A stretch of 55,025 nt of DNA from Alphaproteobacteria bacterium (GTDB lineage Bacteria; Pseudomonadota; Alphaproteobacteria; Micropepsales; Micropepsaceae), in the NCBI GenBank assembly GCA_021324545.1, contig JAJPIX010000017.1, positions 1 to 55,025 on the forward strand, written 5' to 3'. A program made the position numbers and the translations under genes. The number at the start of each line of letters is the position of its first letter. Position 1 is the stretch's first letter. Below, piece after piece: positions 18,008 through 26,116 of this stretch. Below the pieces are notes generated by a model, which worked only from the letters and a program-made list of their open reading frames with translations, ran no database searches and was not told the DNA's origin.

Positions 18008-19791
18008 AACTTGTGCGGGGGATCGCGGGGGCGCTTGTCGTCATGGCAGCAGGGTTCACAACGGTATCCTATGGACAGATCGGCCGCGGCGACCGCTATT
18101 CCGGTGCGCCCTGGGCCACCCGCTCTCCCGTGCTGGCGCAACACGGCATGGTGGCCTGCGAGCAGCCGCTTGCAGCCGAGGCCGCAGTGCAGATTCTGAA
18201 AAATGGCGGCAGCGCCGTGGACGCTGCGATTGCCGCCAACGCCATGATCGGGCTGATGCAGCCGGTGCTGAACGGCATCGGCGGCGATCTTTTCGCTATT
18301 GTTTATGATCCAAGGACGCACAGGCTCTACGGCTATAACGCCTCGGGCTGGTCCCCCAAGGGTCGCGACCTGGCGAGGCTGACCGCAGAAGTCGAAGCGG
18401 CCTACCAAAAGGCCGGCATGGCGCCCAAGCCGCATATCCCGCCGGTCGGTTCGCTGCCGATCACGGTGCCCGGCGCCGTGGACGGCTGGTTTGCGCTGCA
18501 TGACCGGTTCGGCAAGCTGCCGATGGCCCAGGATCTGGCGCCGGCGATTTCCTTCGCGCAAAACGGCTTTCCGGTCACCGAACTTATTGCGGACTACTGG
18601 AAGATCAACATGGCCGCGTTCGAGAAGAACAAGGGCCTGATCGAAGAGCTGGACAACGCGCGCCACACCTACCTCATCCCCGATGCAAACGGCGGCCACA
18701 CGCCGGCACAGGGCGAGATTTTCCGCAATCCTGACCTTGCCCACACGCTGACCCTGATCGCACGAGGCGGCCGCGACGTGTTCTACAAGGGGGAAATCGC
18801 GCGCACGATGGACGCCTATTTCAGGCGCATCGGCGGCGACCTGCGTTACGACGATTTCGCGGCGTTTCACGGCGAATGGGTGGACCCCGTTTCGGTCAAT
18901 TACCGCGGTTACGACGTTTACGAACTGCCGCCCAACGGCCAGGGCATGGCAGTTCTGGAAATGCTGCAGATTCTGAAGCATTTCGATCTGAAAAAGATGG
19001 GCGCCGGTTCGGCGGATGCGCTGACTGCCATGCTGGAAGCCAAGCGGCTCGCCTACGAGGATCTGGCAAAATGGTATGCCGATCCACGCTTCTATCACGC
19101 GCCGATCAAGGGGCTCCTCTCGGATGCCTACGCCGAGGCGCGCCTGAAGGCGATCGACCTGTCGCATGCCAACCCGGATATCGGCCCTGGCGATCCGCGA
19201 CTTTACGACGGCGATACGATCTATCTGGCCACGGCCGACAAGGACGGCATGATGGTATCTCTGATCCAGTCGAACTATCGGGGCATGGGATCGGGGCTGG
19301 TGGCCGACCATCTGGGCTTCATGTTCCAGGATCGGGGCGAGCTTTATTCGCTCGATCCGAAGGCTGCGAATGTCTATGCGCCCCGCAAGCGGCCGTTTCA
19401 CACGATCATTCCCGCCTTTGTCATGAAGGACGGCCGGCCATTCCTGTCGTTCGGGCTGATGGGCGGCGACATGCAACCGCAAGGCCATGTGCAGGTGCTG
19501 ACCGACATCATCGATTTCGGCATGAACGTGCAGGAAGCCGGAGATGCCGCCCGCTGGCGCCACTATGGCAACGCCGAACCTACCGGCGAAGCTTCCGAAG
19601 GCATCGGAGCCGTTGAAATGGAGTCGGGCTTCGACCCTGCGGTCAAGGCGGAACTCGAAAAGCGCGGCTACAAAGTCGTTCCGGGAACGGGCAATTTCGG
19701 GGGTTATCAAGCGATAATGTTCGACCCGAAAAACCACGTTTACTGGGGTGCGTCGGAAATGCGCAAAGACGGCCAAGCCTTGGGCTATTAA
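18004..19791 (+). CDS. gamma-glutamyltransferase family protein
   Basis: A 595-residue Ntn-hydrolase of the gamma-glutamyltranspeptidase family, which cleaves or transfers gamma-glutamyl groups (for example from glutathione) after self-processing. The signal peptide MKLVRGIAGALVVMAAGFTT indicates the periplasm. NGGSAVDAAIAANAMIGLMQP and GIGGDLFAIVYD are the family N-terminal signature. The predicted processing and nucleophile threonine is T405 in GDTIYLATADKDG, where classical enzymes have GDTTH, so the second threonine is absent. Its start overlaps the msrA stop (ATGA). Specificity could also be for acyl-glutamates or related amides. Confidence 0.92.
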   Translation: MKLVRGIAGALVVMAAGFTTVSYGQIGRGDRYSGAPWATRSPVLAQHGMVACEQPLAAEAAVQILKNGGSAVDAAIAANAMIGLMQPVLNGIGGDLFAIVYDPRTHRLYGYNASGWSPKGRDLARLTAEVEAAYQKAGMAPKPHIPPVGSLPITVPGAVDGWFALHDRFGKLPMAQDLAPAISFAQNGFPVTELIADYWKINMAAFEKNKGLIEELDNARHTYLIPDANGGHTPAQGEIFRNPDLAHTLTLIARGGRDVFYKGEIARTMDAYFRRIGGDLRYDDFAAFHGEWVDPVSVNYRGYDVYELPPNGQGMAVLEMLQILKHFDLKKMGAGSADALTAMLEAKRLAYEDLAKWYADPRFYHAPIKGLLSDAYAEARLKAIDLSHANPDIGPGDPRLYDGDTIYLATADKDGMMVSLIQSNYRGMGSGLVADHLGFMFQDRGELYSLDPKAANVYAPRKRPFHTIIPAFVMKDGRPFLSFGLMGGDMQPQGHVQVLTDIIDFGMNVQEAGDAARWRHYGNAEPTGEASEGIGAVEMESGFDPAVKAELEKRGYKVVPGTGNFGGYQAIMFDPKNHVYWGASEMRKDGQALGY

Positions 19792-19947
19792 CAGCTTTTT
19801 CGCTCCGGCGCTGCGGCTTGCGGCCAATCGGCCAGGAACCGCATTTGTGCGCCGCCCGTTATCGAACCAGCGGTTGCGACTACGCGCCGTCAACTGACCT
19901 TAGCTGGCGCCGCGCAGCGCGGACGCAAAGGCAAAGGAGTGACGACA

Positions 19948-20601
19948 ATGGCAACTGTCTATACGGAAAGAGACGTGGCACGCGTTGAAGCTGCCGGTTC
20001 TCTTGTCGAAGCTGCGGGCGGCATCGCCGTGGTCATACTTTCGATCATCGCACTGACGCGCGCCGCGCCCGGCATACTCTCCTCCATCTCGGTCATCATT
20101 CTCGGCGCGGCATTGCTTGCCGAGGGCGGGACGATCGCGACGGAGTTCTCCCGTCTCTATTCGATGGCGGCGGGCGGCGTCAGCGCGAGCCTGGCGGGCG
20201 GCGGCATGATGACGGAGGTGTTTGTGGGTGCAACCGTTCTGGTGCTGGGAGTCCTCGCCATTCTGGGCGTGGGTACGGGGACGCTTGTGCCTGTGGCCGT
20301 GATCGCCACGGGCGGAATGATGCTGATCACGGCAGCCGGAACCCAGCGGTTGAATGAGGTACGCGTGCAGACATCGACGGGGGTTCCAGAACCCGCGCAA
20401 AGCCTTGCCATCGTGGCCGGGCGCAGTGCGGCGGGGTTCCAGAGCCTTGCGGCCGTCGCGGCGATCGTGCTTGGCATCATCGCCCTGACCGAAGGAGCCA
20501 CCCCCGTGCCGGCGCAGGTTGCGCTGCTCATTCTGGGCGCAGCGGTCGCGATCAGCGGGACGGCGGTGACGGGCAGCGTCATGCGGCTGATCAGCCGTTA
20601 A
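19948..20601 (+). CDS. hypothetical membrane protein with three internal repeats
   Basis: A 217-residue hydrophobic protein I do not recognise. It contains three related units of about 55-70 residues, each with two hydrophobic segments: one around SIIALTRAAPGILSS...ILGAALLAEGG, one around GVLAILGVGTGTLVPVAVIA, and one around GIIALTEGATPVPAQVALLI. This predicts six membrane helices as three hairpins. The start is the ATG at 19948 with AAAGGAG eight bases upstream. A strong hairpin follows the stop. Nothing in its neighbours points to a function. Confidence 0.8.
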   Translation: MATVYTERDVARVEAAGSLVEAAGGIAVVILSIIALTRAAPGILSSISVIILGAALLAEGGTIATEFSRLYSMAAGGVSASLAGGGMMTEVFVGATVLVLGVLAILGVGTGTLVPVAVIATGGMMLITAAGTQRLNEVRVQTSTGVPEPAQSLAIVAGRSAAGFQSLAAVAAIVLGIIALTEGATPVPAQVALLILGAAVAISGTAVTGSVMRLISR

Positions 20602-20616
20602 AGGTCCTTCATGAAA

Positions 20617-20642
20617 CACGCGCCGGCCATTGCCGGCGCGTG
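20617..20642. terminator. bidirectional hairpin terminator
   Basis: A perfect 11-base-pair stem, CACGCGCCGGC / GCCGGCGCGTG, with a four-base CATT loop, placed between two convergent genes. Short T-rich stretches lie on both sides, but no long T-tract. Confidence 0.75.
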
Positions 20643-20645
20643 CCT

Positions 20646-21080
20646 TCATTTGCCGCGCGCATTCTTGACCGTGAAATCGGCGTTCACCTTCGTTCCATCG
20701 GCAAATTCCAGCGTCACGGGGACATGCTTGCCGGGGCTCAAGCCCTCGTCCGGATTCATGCACATCAGGTGATAGCCGCCGGGCGCAAAAGCGATCCGGC
20801 CGTGCGCAGGAACGACGACGCCGGACAGCTCGCTCATGCTGCTGGTGCCGTTTTCGCTCGTGCTCTGATGCAGCATCAGCATGCCGCAGGCCGGCGATTG
20901 GGCCGCCGTAAGGGTTGCGGCGCCCCTGCCCGTGTTGCGGAGCACGAAGTATCCGGCGGCCGGCAGTCCCGCCGGCAGCGCGCGGAACCAGGCATTCCCG
21001 ACCTGTACGTCGGCCGCGCGGGCGCCAGGCGGAATCGCCGCAAGGAACGCGGCCAGAAGCACCTCAGGCTTTCGGCGCAT
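20646..21080 (-). CDS. periplasmic copper chaperone, PCu(A)C family
   Basis: Carries Cu(I) in the periplasm to the CuA/CuB centres of cytochrome oxidase. It is 144 residues with a signal peptide (MRRKPEVLLAAFLAAIPPGARA). The family metal motif H-X10-M-X21-H-X-M is exact: H71, M82, H104 and M106. It overlaps the stop of the upstream CtaG-like gene by 17 bases, and a divergent SCO1 gene lies next to that, so the three form a copper-delivery group. Confidence 0.95.
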   Translation of the reverse strand: MRRKPEVLLAAFLAAIPPGARAADVQVGNAWFRALPAGLPAAGYFVLRNTGRGAATLTAAQSPACGMLMLHQSTSENGTSSMSELSGVVVPAHGRIAFAPGGYHLMCMNPDEGLSPGKHVPVTLEFADGTKVNADFTVKNARGK

Positions 21081-22005
21081 AGCGGCCTCTTTCCTCGTTC
21101 ATGAACATGTTTGTCAGCACGATAAGCATGCCGAGCAGGCTCATCATCGAGCTTGGAATCCACAGGATCAATCCGCCGAAATGCTGATCGCTGAGCGCGC
21201 TTATGGGAAGCACGCGGCCGCAGATATGATAGACTTCATAGAAATCGGTGCCGGACAGCGAAAGGATGGCGCCGATCGCCATTTGCGGCGGCTCGACCGC
21301 GATCACCATGAGCGCGCGCAGGCCATAGCCCAGGCGCGCCGGCGGCTTCGGCCGCGGGTCAAGGATCAGCGTCCAGAAGAAGATGCCGTCCACCGCCATG
21401 CTCCAGTTCATCAGATTGTAGAGATTGACATCGAGCATCACGCGCGTCTGCATCGCCGGAATGAGCCAGAGATAGATAAGTCCGACAAAAAGCACGGGCG
21501 CAATCACCGGATGCTGGATGAAATCCACCGTGCCGCGCACGGGCCGCGAGGAGAATACCGGCTGCAGAAACCGCGGCATGCCGGCCCAGATCACGCGGCC
21601 GGAGGTTCCGAGGGCAATCAGGAATGCGCCGACATGGTGCAGAACCAGGTGCTGGAGGCGATGAAAGAAAAACATGTGCTGCGAAAGGTAATCGTAGTGC
21701 GTCTGCAGCGCCGCGTAGGTCAGGACAACGCCGAGCACGAACGACAGATTGCGCCACAGCGGCGGCCAGTCCGATCTTGGCAGGCGCCCGAGCCCCAGCG
21801 CATACCACCCCAGGGCAAGACTCGTGACCAGGAACACCGGCCAGGAGAAATCCCACGGCATCCAGAAAGGCATGTCCGCCGGATATTGGGTGACGGCGAA
21901 ATCCATGAGGCCGCCCACAAGCAGCATCACGCCGTAGGCGAGCCATTCCCTCAGATCGGAGCGGCGGGTATCGGACAGGGCAAGGGCGATCATTGCCCGC
22001 ACCAT
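21064..22005 (-). CDS. cytochrome c oxidase assembly protein, CtaG (caa3-type) family
   Basis: A roughly 313-residue polytopic inner-membrane protein of the caa3_CtaG family, implicated in copper insertion into haem-copper oxidases. Seven or so hydrophobic segments are visible (for example WLAYGVMLLVGGLMDFAV and APVLFVGLIYLWLIP). The conserved histidine cluster HMFFFHRLQHLVLHHVG near residues 120-140 probably binds metal. I place the start at the ATG at 22005; the longer open frame runs into the divergent SCO1 start. It overlaps the PCu(A)C gene. Confidence 0.88.
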   Translation of the reverse strand: MVRAMIALALSDTRRSDLREWLAYGVMLLVGGLMDFAVTQYPADMPFWMPWDFSWPVFLVTSLALGWYALGLGRLPRSDWPPLWRNLSFVLGVVLTYAALQTHYDYLSQHMFFFHRLQHLVLHHVGAFLIALGTSGRVIWAGMPRFLQPVFSSRPVRGTVDFIQHPVIAPVLFVGLIYLWLIPAMQTRVMLDVNLYNLMNWSMAVDGIFFWTLILDPRPKPPARLGYGLRALMVIAVEPPQMAIGAILSLSGTDFYEVYHICGRVLPISALSDQHFGGLILWIPSSMMSLLGMLIVLTNMFMNEERGRYAPKA

Positions 22006-22088
22006 ATCATTTTCGCAGGTTCCTTCCGCACAGGGACCTTTGGTCACAGGCAAGCACCGCGGCGCGGGAAGGCGTGATAAGGAGCGCC

Positions 22089-22673
22089 ATGCCACGTCTT
22101 GCCCATTTCGCCGCGTTCGCCTCCGCACTGTTGCTTGCGTCCTGCGACAGCGGCACGCCTTGGCATATGACCAACATCACCGGCGTAATGCCGGCGCTCG
22201 AATTTTCCATGACGCGCGCCAGCGACGGGCGCGCCGTATCGGCGGATGATTATCGCGGAAAAGTCGTCGTCCTCTATTTCGGCTATACGCATTGCCCGGA
22301 TATCTGCCCCACCACGCTGGCCAATCTGAGCGACGCTCTGGAGCGCCTTGGAAAGCGTGCAAACGGTGTGCGCATCCTCTTCGTGACCGTGGACCCCCGC
22401 CGCGATTCGCTTCCGGTTCTCAGGCGGTATGTGTCTGCTTTCGCGCCGCAGCTGGATGGCCTGCGGGGCAGCGACAACGCCCTTGCCCGGCTCGCCCGGC
22501 GCTATCGGGTGATTTACAGCGTGACGCCGGTGTCATCCGGGCGAGCCTATGAGGTTGCCCATTCGGATTCTGTCTTCTTTTTCGACCGCGGCGGCCATGC
22601 GCGGCTGGTAACGACCGACACGCGGAATACGCCCGCCCTTGCCGACGATCTGCGGCGGCTGCTGGCCGAATAG
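22089..22673 (+). CDS. SCO1/SenC family copper chaperone lipoprotein
   Basis: A 194-residue thioredoxin-fold protein that delivers copper to or reduces the CuA site of cytochrome oxidase. The N-terminus ends in a lipobox (LLLASC, C19), so it is probably anchored to the outer face of the membrane. The copper ligands C69 and C73 lie in YTHCPDICPTT and H158 in EVAHSDSVFFF. AAGGAG (22079-22084) precedes the ATG. It is divergent from the CtaG gene. Confidence 0.95.
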   Translation: MPRLAHFAAFASALLLASCDSGTPWHMTNITGVMPALEFSMTRASDGRAVSADDYRGKVVVLYFGYTHCPDICPTTLANLSDALERLGKRANGVRILFVTVDPRRDSLPVLRRYVSAFAPQLDGLRGSDNALARLARRYRVIYSVTPVSSGRAYEVAHSDSVFFFDRGGHARLVTTDTRNTPALADDLRRLLAE

Positions 22674-22759
22674 TACAGCCCTGTGCTGGCCATTGCGGAT
22701 GGCGGGTGACATAGTCCCTGACCATCGGGGAGGAAAAACTCAGACCACGGGGGGAACTC

Positions 22760-23494
22760 ATGTCTCGGGTCATCGCTCTTATTTACGGTGTTGCTGCCTA
22801 CGTCCTGTTTTTTCTCACGTTCCTTTATGCCATCGCCTTCGTCGGCGATTTTCTTGTTCCGAAAACCATAGATTTCGGCACGCGGGGCGATCTTGCGACA
22901 GCCATCGTCATTGACCTGATCGTACTCAGCATCTTCGCGGTACAGCACAGCCTGATGGCGCGGCCGTTCTTCAAGCGCATGTGGACGAAAATCGTGCCAC
23001 CGGCGGTAGAACGCTCGACCTATGTGGTGTTTTCAAGCCTCGCGCTCATTCTTCTTTATTGGCTGTGGCGCCCGATCGACGGCACGGTCTGGAGCACAAG
23101 CGGCAACCTTGCCACCGCACTTTGGGTCGTGTTCGCGGCCGGCTGGGGCATCGTGCTCATCAGCACGCTTCTGATCGACCATTTCGAGCTGTTCGGCCTG
23201 AGGCAGGTTTGGGCAAACTTCCGCGGCCAGGCCTTGCCGCCGCCCGAGTTCAAGACGCCGACCTTCTATCGCGCCGTACGCCATCCGATTTACCTCGGGT
23301 TCACGCTGGCGTTCTGGGCCATTCCCGTGATGACTTATGGGCATCTGCTCTTTGCGGCGGCCTGCACCGGATACATGCTCATTGCCATCCGGTTCGAGGA
23401 GCACGATCTCATCGGCACCTTCGGCGCGACTTATGTGGAATACCGCCGCCGGGTTTCGATGATTCTCCCCTGGCCGCCGCGGCGCGGAGCGTGA
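22760..23494 (+). CDS. MddA-like methanethiol S-methyltransferase / isoprenylcysteine methyltransferase-type membrane protein
   Basis: A 244-residue integral membrane protein with about six hydrophobic helices and the C-terminal methyltransferase signature RAVRHPIYLGFTLAFWAIP, followed by RFEEHDLIGTFGATYVEYRR (SAM-binding E-E and YxxY region). The N-terminal IFAVQHSLMARPFFKRMW segment matches MddA/NnrU-type proteins. MddA methylates methanethiol to dimethylsulfide; that specific activity here is inference from similarity. GGGGGGA precedes the ATG. It converges on lpdA with a hairpin between. Confidence 0.8.
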   Translation: MSRVIALIYGVAAYVLFFLTFLYAIAFVGDFLVPKTIDFGTRGDLATAIVIDLIVLSIFAVQHSLMARPFFKRMWTKIVPPAVERSTYVVFSSLALILLYWLWRPIDGTVWSTSGNLATALWVVFAAGWGIVLISTLLIDHFELFGLRQVWANFRGQALPPPEFKTPTFYRAVRHPIYLGFTLAFWAIPVMTYGHLLFAAACTGYMLIAIRFEEHDLIGTFGATYVEYRRRVSMILPWPPRRGA

Positions 23495-23525
23495 ACTTAA
23501 AGGCTGGCGCCGATCGAAGTCGCAC

Positions 23526-23547
23526 CTGACGGCGGCGGCTCCGTCAG
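23526..23547. terminator. hairpin between convergent mddA-like gene and lpdA
   Basis: A seven-base-pair stem, CTGACGG / CCGTCAG, with an eight-base loop. The stop codon of lpdA lies in one arm. Probably terminates transcription from both sides, though no T-tract follows. Confidence 0.55.
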
Positions 23548-24941
23548 ATGTGCAGGGCCTTCTTGTCGGAATCCAGCACCGATTCGTGCAGCATCTCGCT
23601 CAGCGTCGGGTGCGGGAAGATGACGTCTTCCAGGTCCGCTTCTGTCGCTTCGAGCGTGCGCGCAATGGCAAAGCCCTGGATCAGCTCGGTCACTTCGGCG
23701 CCGATCATGTGCGCGCCCAGAAGCTCGCCCGTTTCGGCATCGAAGATGGTCTTGATCAGGCCGTCCGGCTCGCCCAGCGCGATGGCCTTGCCATTGCCGA
23801 TGAAGGGAAACCGACCGATCTTGATCTTGCGGCCAGACGCCTTTGCGGCCGCTTCCGTCAGTCCGACGCTCGCGATCTGCGGCCAGCAGTAGGTGCAGCC
23901 CGGCACCTTCGATGCATCAAGCGGGTGGGCGCCCTTCACGCCGGCGATCCGCTCGGCCACGACGACGCCCTCATGCATGCCTTTGTGCGCAAGCCATGGC
24001 GGCCCGACCAGATCGCCGATGGCCCAGATACCGGGAACGCCGGTCGCGCCCCACTGGTCGATGACAACATGGGTTTTTTCGACCTTAACTCCCGCCTGCT
24101 CGAGGCCGATGTTCTCGACATTGCCGACGATGCCCACGGCCAGAATGACGCGATCCACCGCGACCGTCTCCGTCCTGCCGTCCGCGGCCTTCAGCGTGGC
24201 GGTGACATTGTCTCTTCCCTTTTCCAGTTTTTCGACCGTCGCGGACGTTCTGATCTTCATGCCCTGTTTGATGAACGCTTTCTGCGCAAGCTGCGAAATT
24301 TCGGCGTCTTCCACCGGCAGTACGCGCTCGAGCACTTCCACGACGGTGACATCGGCTCCAAGCGTGCGATAGAAGCTGGCGAATTCTATGCCGATGGCGC
24401 CGGAACCGATCACCAGCAACGACTTCGGAAAGGCCGGCGGCACCATCGCTTCGCGATAGGTCCAGATCAGCTTGCCGTCTGGCTCCAGTCCGGGAAGCGT
24501 TCGCGCCCGGGCCCCGGTGGCCAGCACAACATTCTTTGCGAGGTATTCCGTGGTCTTGCCGTCCTTGCTGACGGCAATCCGGCCTTGCCCGATGAGTTTC
24601 GCCACGCCGTCAATCACCTGGATCTTGTGCTTCTTCATCAGGAACGCGACGCCGCTGGACAGCTGTTTGGCGACCTTGCGCGAGCGTTCGACGATTTTCG
24701 CGGCGTCGAATTTGAAATTTTCGGCCGAGAATCCGAACTCGTTCAGCCTATGCATCAGGTGCCAGATTTCGCTGGATCGCAGCAGCGCCTTGGTGGGGAT
24801 ACAGCCCCAGTTGAGGCAGATGCCGCCGAGATTCTCGCGTTCCACGATGGCCGTCTTCAGTCCGAGCTGCGAGCAGCGGATGGCGCACACATAGCCGGCC
24901 GGCCCCGACCCGATGACGATGACGTCGTAACTCTCAGCCAA
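23544..24941 (-). CDS. lpdA: dihydrolipoyl dehydrogenase (E3)
   Basis: The FAD-disulfide E3 component that reoxidises dihydrolipoyl groups of the pyruvate dehydrogenase complex with NAD. It is 465 residues. DVIVIGSGPAGYVCAIR is the FAD site, the redox disulfide is C42/C47 in GGICLNWGCIPTKALL, VIGSGAIGIEFASF is the NAD site, and H444 in HPTLSEMLHES completes the active-site pair at the dimer interface. It ends the pdh gene run; a DUF3667 gene overlaps its start by eight bases, so it is co-transcribed. Confidence 0.97.
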   Translation of the reverse strand: MAESYDVIVIGSGPAGYVCAIRCSQLGLKTAIVERENLGGICLNWGCIPTKALLRSSEIWHLMHRLNEFGFSAENFKFDAAKIVERSRKVAKQLSSGVAFLMKKHKIQVIDGVAKLIGQGRIAVSKDGKTTEYLAKNVVLATGARARTLPGLEPDGKLIWTYREAMVPPAFPKSLLVIGSGAIGIEFASFYRTLGADVTVVEVLERVLPVEDAEISQLAQKAFIKQGMKIRTSATVEKLEKGRDNVTATLKAADGRTETVAVDRVILAVGIVGNVENIGLEQAGVKVEKTHVVIDQWGATGVPGIWAIGDLVGPPWLAHKGMHEGVVVAERIAGVKGAHPLDASKVPGCTYCWPQIASVGLTEAAAKASGRKIKIGRFPFIGNGKAIALGEPDGLIKTIFDAETGELLGAHMIGAEVTELIQGFAIARTLEATEADLEDVIFPHPTLSEMLHESVLDSDKKALHI

Positions 24942-26097
24942 TGTTTCCTCCGAAAACGCTCAGCGCGAGAACCGCGCCCATTGCGGGCAGGAAGAGGAAG
25001 AGAAAATAGACGCCGGACACGGCCGCGAACTTCACCCCCGTCCAGAGCCAGCTTTGGCCGTAAAACCGCTTCATCGAAACGAGCACGTAGAATGAAATCG
25101 CCGCCAGCGTGAGCCATGCAACCGCCTCGCCCGGCAGAAGCTGCATCAGGCCGGCTGCGATCAGGAACATCACGAAGGCAAAGCTGTAGATGTTCAGCGC
25201 CAGGATCAGGTGATCGACCAGATAAAAATCCCTGCGCTGGCGGATATAGAAGAGCGCCAGCAGCAAAGCCGAAAGCGGCAGCAGCAGAAACAGCACCCGC
25301 GGAATCCACGTCGTGAGCGCGCCGTTCAGAGCTGCGGGGTTGTCTTCCAGGCTGAGGATCGTCTTGAAAGCTGTCTGCTGAACCCAGTCGGGTTTTCCCT
25401 TTGTGGCGTCCGCCGATGCTTCCGCTTTCATGCGCGCGACGGTCCGGCGCACGGCGGGCGAAATCCTCACGGACGCCGAATTGATGGGCAGAAAGAAATA
25501 GGGCCTGATCCTCACGTTGTTCGTGATCGAACCGTCGGCCTTGATGGCAGGGACCGGCACGTGAAGCTCGTTCGAGCCGGTCAGGTACACATGGCCCTTC
25601 GCGTCGGCCTTGAGGCCCTGCATCGGCGATACCTTGCCATTCGTTTCGACAAGGACGTTCCCCTGGCGGTCGGTGAAGAACTTCTGTGTGGTAATCTCCA
25701 GATTGAACTGCACGAGCGCGATGTTTGTCGCCGAGAGCGTGAGAAAGAAGATCAGGGTCACGAAAAAATAGAGGCGCAAGGCCGGTACATAGCGGCGGGT
25801 CCGGCCCTGACGGAACGCGATCGCCAGCTCTCCCGGCTCAAACAGCAGCGCAAAGGCCGTGCGAAGGATGCGGCTGTCGAAGCTCAGAAAATCCTCGAAG
25901 AAAACCTTGAGCAGCCCCCAAACGGATCGGCGGTGTGTGTCACGTTCCTGCCCGCACACCGCGCAATAGGCGCCGATCATGGATGTGCCGCAGTTGGCGC
26001 ATTTGCCGACGCTTTCGCCGCGCTGTGCCATCGCCGATGCGGCCATTTCCACAGCTGCGGCCGCACCCGTTTCCAGAATGGCTTCAATATCGCTCAT
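24934..26097 (-). CDS. DUF3667 domain-containing membrane protein
   Basis: A 387-residue protein with an N-terminal zinc-ribbon (C33, C36, C45, C48 in CANCGTSMIGAYCAVC), a GLLKVFFEDFLSFDSRILRT segment typical of DUF3667, one membrane segment, a roughly 150-residue extracytoplasmic-looking domain, and three to four C-terminal membrane helices. The function is unknown. The ATG at 26097 gives the zinc ribbon near the terminus; the longer frame overlaps pdhC. Its position inside the pdh operon, overlapping lpdA by eight bases, is unusual. Confidence 0.85.
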   Translation of the reverse strand: MSDIEAILETGAAAAVEMAASAMAQRGESVGKCANCGTSMIGAYCAVCGQERDTHRRSVWGLLKVFFEDFLSFDSRILRTAFALLFEPGELAIAFRQGRTRRYVPALRLYFFVTLIFFLTLSATNIALVQFNLEITTQKFFTDRQGNVLVETNGKVSPMQGLKADAKGHVYLTGSNELHVPVPAIKADGSITNNVRIRPYFFLPINSASVRISPAVRRTVARMKAEASADATKGKPDWVQQTAFKTILSLEDNPAALNGALTTWIPRVLFLLLPLSALLLALFYIRQRRDFYLVDHLILALNIYSFAFVMFLIAAGLMQLLPGEAVAWLTLAAISFYVLVSMKRFYGQSWLWTGVKFAAVSGVYFLFLFLPAMGAVLALSVFGGNIG

Positions 26098-26116
26098 GAC
26101 CGGTCCCTGCCGCAGA

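Noticed and set aside
17947-19893. A 648-residue minus-strand frame opposite gamma-glutamyltransferase
   Set aside because: Shadow of a gene with clear signal peptide and catalytic motifs on the plus strand.
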